Below, one piece after another: positions 58,529 to 64,000 of a stretch of DNA of 64,000 nucleotides. The position numbers were made by a program, and so were the translations under genes. Below the pieces are notes generated by a model. That model had not been told where the DNA came from, did not search any database, and saw only the letters and a program-made list of their open reading frames with translations. The stretch covers positions 2,170,001 to 2,234,000 of the forward strand of contig CAWHTG010000004.1 in the NCBI GenBank assembly GCA_963832245.1, given 5' to 3'. Origin of the DNA: JABDBE01 sp963832245. GTDB lineage: Bacteria > Acidobacteriota > Terriglobia > Terriglobales > Acidobacteriaceae. Positions within the stretch are counted from its first letter, which is position 1. Every line of letters starts with the position of its first letter.

Positions 58529-59965
58529 TCACTTGCTGGACGCCTCGTAGCCAAATACGGCTTTTAGTTCGAGAAATTCTTCCAACCCAGCCTCGCCCCA
58601 TTCGCGCCCGTTGCCGGATTGTTTATAGCCTCCAAAACAACCCCCGAAGTCGACGCGGGCGCCGTTGATGTGCACATTGCCAGTGCGAAGTCGCTTGGCC
58701 ACGCGGCGTGCGCGTTCTATGTTTCCGGATGTCACGAAACCCGAGAGGCCATAGGGACTGTCATTCGCGATTCGGACCGCGTCGTCTTCGTTTTCATAAG
58801 GGAGGATGCAAAGCACCGGTCCGAAAATCTCTTCGCGTGCGATGGTCATGTCATTGCGAACATCGGCAAATACGGTCGGCTTCACAAAGTAACCTTTCGT
58901 GAGACTATGCGGACGGCCGGGGCCTCCGGCCACTAATGTAGCGCCTTCTTCGATACCCGCCTTGATCAAGCGCTGAACCTTATCGAACTGAGCTTTGCTA
59001 GCGAGCGGTCCCAGGTGGATGCCTTCCGTGAATGGGTCACCGACTTCGGTAGCTTTGGCTGCCTGCTCGGCTGCTTTGACTGCCTCGGCCATCTTCGAGC
59101 GGGGAACCAACATGCGAGTGGGCGCGTTGCAGGACTGGCCACTATTGCGAAAGCATGCTTGGACCCCGTACGTGGCTGCATCCGCGAGATCGGCGTCATC
59201 CAAAATGATGTTGGCCGACTTGCCGCCGAGTTCCTGCGTGACTCTCTTTACTGTGGGAGCGGCAGCCGATGCAACCGCGACGCCAGCCCGCGTCGATCCA
59301 GTGAAGGAAACCATGGCCACATCGGGATGCGAGGAAATCGCAGCGCCCACGGTCGGCCCATCGCCGTTCACCAGGTTGAAAACACCTGCGGGGAGGCCCG
59401 CATCATGGAGAATTTGCGCGAATAGATAAGCTGAGAGTGGCGCGATTTCACTGGGCTTCAGAACCGTGGTGCACCCCGCAGCCAGGGCGGGCGCCACCTT
59501 GCATGCGATCTGGTTCATTGGCCAGTTCCAAGGAGTGATGAGTCCGCACACTCCAATCGGCTCTTTTCGCATCAGGGTCGAGCCCTTAAGTTCTTCAAAC
59601 TTGAAATGCCCAAGGACATTTACGATCTCTGACAGGTGTGCGAGCCCGGCAGGAGCCTGCGCAGCTCGAGACAATCCAATCGGGGACCCCATCTCCTGCG
59701 AAATGATTTCCGCCATCTCTTCCATTCTTTCCTGATAAATCTCAATGGTGCGATGCAGAATTTTCACGCGGTCATCAAGAGTTGACTCAGAGTATGACTC
59801 GAATGCTGTTTTGGCCGCGGCAACGGCTCGATCAACATCCACCGCACTGCCCAGGGAGATGGTCGCGATGGCTTCTTCCGTAGCAGGATTGATGACTGAG
59901 CAATCGTGGACCTGGCTGGGGCTGACCCATTTGCCATCGATGTAGAACTGTCGGCAATCTCTCAT
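58529..59965 (-). CDS. NAD(P)-dependent aldehyde dehydrogenase
   Basis: 478 aa, complete ALDH: 'GLITPWNWPMNQIACKVAPALAAGCTTVLKPSE', 'FTGSTRAGVAVASAAAPTVKRVTQELGGKSANI' (catalytic Glu in ELGGKS), 'CFRNSGQSCNAPTRM' (catalytic Cys) and 'EEIFGPVLCILPYENEDDA'. It oxidises an aldehyde to an acid; substrate unknown. It overlaps the glycosyltransferase gene by 4 bp on the same strand. The 254-bp gap to the didomain gene at 58274 holds the promoter of the latter. Confidence 0.92.
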   Translation of the reverse strand: MRDCRQFYIDGKWVSPSQVHDCSVINPATEEAIATISLGSAVDVDRAVAAAKTAFESYSESTLDDRVKILHRTIEIYQERMEEMAEIISQEMGSPIGLSRAAQAPAGLAHLSEIVNVLGHFKFEELKGSTLMRKEPIGVCGLITPWNWPMNQIACKVAPALAAGCTTVLKPSEIAPLSAYLFAQILHDAGLPAGVFNLVNGDGPTVGAAISSHPDVAMVSFTGSTRAGVAVASAAAPTVKRVTQELGGKSANIILDDADLADAATYGVQACFRNSGQSCNAPTRMLVPRSKMAEAVKAAEQAAKATEVGDPFTEGIHLGPLASKAQFDKVQRLIKAGIEEGATLVAGGPGRPHSLTKGYFVKPTVFADVRNDMTIAREEIFGPVLCILPYENEDDAVRIANDSPYGLSGFVTSGNIERARRVAKRLRTGNVHINGARVDFGGCFGGYKQSGNGREWGEAGLEEFLELKAVFGYEASSK

Positions 59966-60933
59966 ATTTTCTCATTCAAACTGCGGACGTTTTTGGGCCG
60001 GATTCCCAGACATCCACAGCCAAAAGAGACAATCCGTTGCAGCGCTTGCCTCGCCACGAGCACAAACCAGGCCGACCGGCCAATCGAATCTTGGCCGGCT
60101 GTCCGCCACATGGACAATAGCATTCGAAGACGCTCCCGATGACTGATTCGAATTCTTACTCCTTTTGAGTCGATCAGTTCGTACGTTCTACCTTCCAGAT
60201 ATGCGGACCGCATATCTTTGACCAGGCATTCCATCAAAGAAAGCGGAATCGAATGTTGAACTGTGGCGTTCGCAACAAACAAGGGAAGCTCGCCGCACTG
60301 CAGAAGGTTGGCTAACAACAGGGTGTCTTCCCCGCGGAGCGCGGCTGGATCAAACAGACCTGCCTCGATGTTCACTCGGGTTCGCCGAATGGCAAATCCA
60401 GCCGTGTTTAAGTATCGAATGCGGCCGTCTGGCTGGAGCATGTGTTCCTGAAAAGTTCTCAACCGTAGTTCCTCCGCTCGCCCTACTCGCTCGGAGCAAT
60501 CTCCAACCAGCCGGAGCTGAAAGCAATGGTGCTGCGGCGAGTGTTCGATAGTTGCAGCGAGTGCCGCGAGGCAGCCTGCTGTGGTTCTGGAGTCTGCATC
60601 AACAAATAGCAGTACTGAGCCTTTGGCGATCTCAACCCCTCGATTTCTGGCAGTAGGAATACCTGCGTGAGATTGTCGGACGATGGTCAGCGGGAGATGC
60701 CGGGTCCATTCACGAATGGCTTCAGGGGCGGCTTCACTGCTGCCGTCGTCCACAACGATGATTTCGAAGCTGGGCGCATCCGTTTGCTGAGCGAGGGAAC
60801 GTAAACATGGATCAAGTGCGATCCAATCATCGTGGACAGCGATGACAATGCTGAAGAGCGGTGGTGTCACAGTCGAGATCGGCTGGTCTTTAACAGAAGC
60901 GTCTTCTCGCGGTCCTTTCTCAACTGCAGACAT
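59962..60933 (-). CDS. Glycosyltransferase family 2
   Basis: About 323 aa. GT-A signatures 'FSIVIAVHDDWIALDPCLRSLAQQTDAPSFEIIVVDDGSSEAAPEAI', 'GIPTARNRGVEIAKGSVLLFVDADSRT' (metal-binding DxD-type) and 'RRTRVNIEAGLFDPAALRGEDTLLLANLL'. The C-terminal part is Arg-rich and partly hydrophobic. ATG at 60933 was preferred to GTG at 60954, neither with a good Shine-Dalgarno. It overlaps the ALDH gene by 4 bp. A small repeat, TGACC/GGTCA (60986-60997), lies upstream and could be a control site. Confidence 0.82.
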   Translation of the reverse strand: MSAVEKGPREDASVKDQPISTVTPPLFSIVIAVHDDWIALDPCLRSLAQQTDAPSFEIIVVDDGSSEAAPEAIREWTRHLPLTIVRQSHAGIPTARNRGVEIAKGSVLLFVDADSRTTAGCLAALAATIEHSPQHHCFQLRLVGDCSERVGRAEELRLRTFQEHMLQPDGRIRYLNTAGFAIRRTRVNIEAGLFDPAALRGEDTLLLANLLQCGELPLFVANATVQHSIPLSLMECLVKDMRSAYLEGRTYELIDSKGVRIRISHRERLRMLLSMWRTAGQDSIGRSAWFVLVARQALQRIVSFGCGCLGIRPKNVRSLNEKI

Positions 60934-61123
60934 TTGCACAGTGTAGGATGGCACACTCCAATCGTGAAATCACAATTAAGTGAGGTGACCTTGGTCATTT
61001 CTTGTTGAGCGGGGACGGAGGAAGCGAAAATGAAAATTGAGTTGTGTGGGAATGGACAAGGGCGCGGGCACGCATCAACATTACGCTCACTCAGTCGCTC
61101 AACTTCTTCTCTTTCTCTTCAGC

Positions 61124-61774
61124 TTAGGCTCCGGCAGCCTCATCTTCCGGAGCACCGTGACGCCGCAGTAACTGAGGCAAGTTCTGAGAGAATGCCGAAC
61201 GCGGCAAGACCATGTCGCAGCCCACCTCATGTGCCTTCTGCTTCAAGTCGCCCTGCACATGGGACAGAAAGCCGATAATGGAAGTCTTCTTCAGCTTGGT
61301 TTTGAGCTTCGGAATCAAAGTCAGCGGCTTGGCGTTGGAGTTGTTCATATCGAAGATCACGAGAGAAGGTTTTTCCTCGCCGTTCTGCTTAATCCGATCC
61401 AGCATGTCTTTTTCGTTCTTGACGAATTCGACTTTGACATTGAGCTTCCGTGCGGTTTCCTGAATCTTGGCTTGGAAAAATAAATCATCCACGAAAGCAA
61501 AGATGCGCGAATTGGCGTCCTCGTTGGGTGGCAGCGGCTCAGGTTCCAAGGGAGCATAAGATGGCGCAAATCCGGGACGTCCGCCTCGCCCCCGCGACCC
61601 TTTGTCCCCGCCGTGAGCGCCGCGATAGTTGTGGTCCATAGGAGCGGTGTAGATCCCGCTCAGTTGCTGGCGATCGCGACCGCCAGGGTGCCCTGCGCGA
61701 TTCGACGGGCGACGTCCGCGTCGCCGTCTGCTTCTCCCTCCTCCACCGGAGGGATTTCCGGGTCCAACATTCAT
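61124..61774 (-). CDS. Arg/Gly-rich protein with C-terminal receiver-like domain
   Basis: About 216 aa. The first 95 residues are disordered and rich in Gly, Arg and Pro ('GGGGRSRRRRGRRPSNRAGH', 'GSRGRGGRPG'). Residues about 95-205 fold like a CheY receiver: 'SRIFAFVDDLFFQAKIQETARKLNVKVEFVKNEKDMLDRI', acceptor-like Asp in 'SLVIFDMNNSNAKPL', Ser in 'IIGFLSHVQ', but 'MVLPRSAF' with Arg in place of Lys. No HTH or enzyme domain follows. The basic tail could bind nucleic acid. The function is not recognised. ATG at 61774 fits the start of the low-complexity part. Confidence 0.75.
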   Translation of the reverse strand: MNVGPGNPSGGGGRSRRRRGRRPSNRAGHPGGRDRQQLSGIYTAPMDHNYRGAHGGDKGSRGRGGRPGFAPSYAPLEPEPLPPNEDANSRIFAFVDDLFFQAKIQETARKLNVKVEFVKNEKDMLDRIKQNGEEKPSLVIFDMNNSNAKPLTLIPKLKTKLKKTSIIGFLSHVQGDLKQKAHEVGCDMVLPRSAFSQNLPQLLRRHGAPEDEAAGA

Positions 61775-62141
61775 ATTGTTTCTCTTTGTGTTGTCCTGCG
61801 TTTCAGTCCCGCCAAGAGGGGCTGTGTTTGATGCTTGGGTGCGACCGTTCTCCGGGTGGTGCCTCACCTCGCGCACACGCACCGAGCGCGCGTAGATACC
61901 CAATGCGGTTGGAGTTCATTCGTGAATGATCTTTGTCCGTCTAGGCGCCTGGAGCTAATCGGCGCGGGAGGCCAGCTAGGGAGCATGGCCGCTTGGGAAC
62001 ATCTAAATGGTATCTCTCGCGGCGCATGGAGCGCAAGCCCTAAGTAAGCGTAATTTTGCACAGAAGTAACTGTACGCCAGTTGTGTACCGGTTGGGGAAC
62101 CCGGTCAATGTGGATTCTTGGCCTTAGCTCTGTGCTTCGGG
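61775..62141. other. Intergenic region between PhoU and the Arg/Gly-rich protein
   Basis: About 370 bp. Both flanking genes are on the minus strand, so this holds the upstream region of the Arg/Gly-rich gene. It is mostly ordinary sequence; I see no strong promoter, no T-run terminator and no RNA gene. Confidence 0.5.
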
Positions 62142-62837
62142 TTACGCTTCGTGCGCGAGGGCTGAACCCCTGGAGCGCTTCCGTTCGTGGCGTACGCTGT
62201 GGCCCTCCACGAGATGAACCAACTCTTCGCCCAAGTTCTTGGCGTGATCTCCCGCGCGCTCGAAGGCTTGCGCCATCAGCAGGAGATTGGTGCTGTAGTC
62301 GCGGCGCTCGCCCTTGCTTTTTTCCAGGTGGCGCCGAAAGACTTCGCGGCACACTTGATCGATCTGGGAGTCTGTTTTCAAAATCCAGTTGGCCGACTCA
62401 AGATCGCGGTTCACAAATCCTTTGTGTACGACCTCAAGCATTTTTTCCAGGATGTCGGCCATCGCGATCAAATCCCGGCGGTCGTCGCGCAGGATTTTCG
62501 GAGTCAAGCGCTGCAGGCGTTGTGTCACGGACCAAGTCAAGTCTCCAATACGCTCCAGATCAATGATGAATTTCAGGCAGGCCAGCAGTTCGCGTGCCTC
62601 CACTTCACTGACCTGCGTGATGGCATGCGTAATCCCGTCGTCAATCTTGCGTTCCGCGCGGTCCAGTTCTTTCTCGCAGTCTTGCACCGCGATGAAAGCC
62701 ATGTTGGAAGAATTCTCGAGAAAGTCCCGCAGATTGAATGCGGCATCTTTGGCGACCAGGCAGGCCTGCTGCACCAGTCCGGTCATTTCTTTGGTGGACT
62801 CTAGCTCTTGAACGATTTTGCGTCTCGTGGCTGTCAT
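62142..62837 (-). CDS. phoU: PhoU-family phosphate transport regulator
   Basis: About 231 aa in two three-helix repeats. Typical PhoU segments: 'KIVQELESTKEMTGLVQQACLVAKDAAFNLRDFLENSSNMAFIAVQDCEKELDRAERKIDDGI', 'CLKFIIDLERIGDLTWSVTQRL' and 'LLLMAQAFERAGDHAKNLGEELVHLVEG' (metal-binding E-x-x-x-D of each repeat). PhoU links the Pst transporter to the PhoR kinase. No pst or phoB/R genes are in the window. The ATG at 62837 has GAGGA about 10 nt upstream. A 15-bp tandem duplication lies just before it. Confidence 0.9.
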   Translation of the reverse strand: MTATRRKIVQELESTKEMTGLVQQACLVAKDAAFNLRDFLENSSNMAFIAVQDCEKELDRAERKIDDGITHAITQVSEVEARELLACLKFIIDLERIGDLTWSVTQRLQRLTPKILRDDRRDLIAMADILEKMLEVVHKGFVNRDLESANWILKTDSQIDQVCREVFRRHLEKSKGERRDYSTNLLLMAQAFERAGDHAKNLGEELVHLVEGHSVRHERKRSRGSALAHEA

Positions 62838-63218
62838 TTGGAACGGTCCTCTGGGACGACCGGTTCTGCTCAACGATCTTCTGCTCAACGATCAATGATA
62901 TCGCCGGAATGCCAAAGTTTCCTGCCGGAGTAACATTAAAGTTTCGTGACAGCTCGGTTGGACCTCAAACGCGTGTCCCGGTATGAACCTTGAGGAGGCT
63001 TCCTTCAACCGCCCCAGACGGGCTTCTGACACCAAGACGTTGCAGGGCTACACGGGTGCTGTAGAGACGTAGCAGGCTGCGTCTCGCGCTGGCGTGCCCG
63101 GGCTTGACTTGCACCAATGGCGATGCAAGTTGCTGCTTCAGATTCCCTTAGAGTCTTATTTCCACTTGCCAACACAACCTCAACTTCGGATAATGTGCAC
63201 AGAACGTTCCCTACAACC
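62838..63218. other. Divergent intergenic region between phoU and the right-edge TPR gene
   Basis: About 380 bp between genes transcribed away from each other. It holds the 15-bp tandem repeat near phoU. The remainder shows no clear -35/-10 pair, tRNA or open frame with a ribosome-binding site. Confidence 0.5.
62864..62893. repeat. Perfect 15-bp tandem repeat upstream of phoU
   Basis: TTCTGCTCAACGATC occurs twice head to tail, at 62864-62878 and 62879-62893, with no mismatch. On the gene's strand each unit reads GATCGTTGAGCAGAA. It lies 27-56 bp before the phoU ATG, where a repressor or activator would bind, or it could be a replication slippage product. It does not resemble the usual 11-bp Pho-box repeat closely. 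Confidence 0.6.
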
Positions 63219-64000
63219 GTGTACCGCTATAATCGAGCAGAGTTGCTGCGGATTCTTCGGCTCACGGCGCGTCAGTTGGCAGCTTGGGAAAAAGCCGAAC
63301 TGGTGGCCGCCGCCGAGAGCTATACCTTTTTTGACTTAATACAAATCAAGAAAATTCGCGACCTATGCGCTCGCAAAGTTCGCCCCGCGGTAATCCGTCG
63401 CTCGCTCGATGCCATGCAGAAGCAGGTTGCGGGAATGGAGAATCCATTGCTTGAGGCCGGCGCCTTCAGCACCGGCCATCGCGTTGCTTTCCGCCACGAG
63501 GGCAGACTGCTCGAACCCATCGCCGGCCAGTTTATGTTCGACTTCTCCTCTCGAGACAAAGTGGTGAGCAGCACCACGGCCACGCTGGTCAAGCCAGCGC
63601 CAGTTCCCGCCGACGTTGCCGGGCTTTTCGCCCGCGGCATTGCACTCGAGGAAGATCCAAATACCCAAGCGCAGGCGATCACGGCTTACCAAAGGGTGCT
63701 GGAACTGGATCCCGAGCACGCGGCTGCGCACATCAATTTGGGTACTCTGCATTACAACCGCCAGGATTACACACTCTCAGAAAAGCATTATCGCGCCGCC
63801 ATCGCGGTGGATCCACGTTATGCCTTGGCCTATTTCGATCTGGGCAATGTGCTGGATGAGACTGGCCGGGTGGCAGAGGCGATTCAGGCATACAACACCG
63901 CGTTACAGCTCGCTCCCACTTATGGCGATGCCCATTACAATGTAGCACTGGCCTATGAGAAGGTTCGGGAACCGCGCAAGGCTTTGAAGCACTGGCGGGC
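63219..64000 (+). CDS. MerR-like HTH plus TPR-repeat protein (3' end cut by window edge)
   Basis: The frame is open from 63219 (GTG) to base 64000, 260 codons with no stop. An alternative GTG at 63195 adds 8 residues. The N-terminal ~75 residues ('YNRAELLRILRLTARQLAAWEKAELV....YTFFDLIQIKKIRDLCARKVRPAVIRRSL') resemble a MerR-type winged helix. After a linker, TPR repeats begin near residue 155: 'AQAITAYQRVLELDPEHAAAHINLGTLHYNRQDYTLSEKHYRAAIAVDPRYALAYFDLGNVLDETGRVAEAIQAY'. Such proteins are DNA-binding or scaffold proteins of unknown role. Confidence 0.78.
   Translation, partial: MYRYNRAELLRILRLTARQLAAWEKAELVAAAESYTFFDLIQIKKIRDLCARKVRPAVIRRSLDAMQKQVAGMENPLLEAGAFSTGHRVAFRHEGRLLEPIAGQFMFDFSSRDKVVSSTTATLVKPAPVPADVAGLFARGIALEEDPNTQAQAITAYQRVLELDPEHAAAHINLGTLHYNRQDYTLSEKHYRAAIAVDPRYALAYFDLGNVLDETGRVAEAIQAYNTALQLAPTYGDAHYNVALAYEKVREPRKALKHWR

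Noticed and set aside
1..64000. Searched by eye for CRISPR arrays, insertion sequences, integrases and attachment sites.
   Set aside because: No regularly spaced repeats, transposase or integrase proteins, or tRNA-associated direct repeats were seen.

Overview
The window reads as bacterial chromosome from a Gram-negative organism with moderately high GC, dense same-strand operons and frequent GTG/TTG starts. The outer-membrane beta-barrels, the polysaccharide-export (OPX) proteins and the mix of exopolysaccharide (EPS) genes with NtrC-like and NarL-like regulators resemble EPS loci of Acidobacteriota (Terriglobia/Koribacter-like). That assignment is an inference from gene content; there is no rRNA or marker gene here to prove it.

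Region 1 (1-8.3 kb) is a control island. On the minus strand lies a four-gene module: NusG-like antiterminator, NtrC-like ATPase, OPX protein, and an outer-membrane barrel cut by the left edge. Next come three NarL/LuxR-type regulators, all with Ser in place of the phospho-acceptor Asp, and a PilZ protein with c-di-GMP-binding motifs. Region 2 (8.3-12.4 kb) repeats the same four-gene module, in the same order, on the plus strand. The two modules are therefore inverted paralogous copies flanking the regulators. They have decayed in different ways: copy A lost the receiver Asp but keeps GAFTGA, while copy B keeps the receiver Asp but lost GAFTGA.

Region 3 (12.4-47.3 kb) is one long plus-strand EPS assembly locus, probably a very long transcript. 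It holds the chain-length protein, an ExeA-like ATPase, a BY-kinase-like ATPase, the initiating sugar-phosphate transferase with a degenerate GGDEF-like N-terminus, and a nucleotide-sugar trio (Gfo/Idh dehydrogenase, hexapeptide acetyltransferase, DegT aminotransferase) interrupted by an ATP-grasp ligase and an aspartate kinase. It continues with deacetylases, a secreted beta-helix protein, a flippase, a polymerase-like protein, several glycosyltransferases, an ACP/AMP-ligase/SDR/GNAT acyl cassette, an asparagine-synthetase-like amidotransferase, a FemAB-like protein, a deacetylase-GT4 fusion, an FAD oxidoreductase, a second ATP-grasp enzyme and a methyltransferase.

Region 4 (47.4-61 kb) looks metabolic or natural-product-like. 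On the plus strand are a second FAD oxidoreductase, O-acylhomoserine sulfhydrylase, a MetA-like acyltransferase, an AMP-dependent ligase and a VapBC-type toxin-antitoxin pair. On the minus strand are a ThDP enzyme, two carrier-thioesterase didomain proteins (one with a broken catalytic triad) around a class-IV aminotransferase, an aldehyde dehydrogenase and a glycosyltransferase. Region 5 (61-64 kb) has an Arg/Gly-rich protein with a degenerate receiver, PhoU, and the start of a MerR-like/TPR protein cut by the right edge.

I found no tRNA, rRNA, CRISPR array, insertion sequence or convincing intrinsic terminator. Start codons were chosen by Shine-Dalgarno fit and paralogue comparison where possible, and doubtful ones are flagged.
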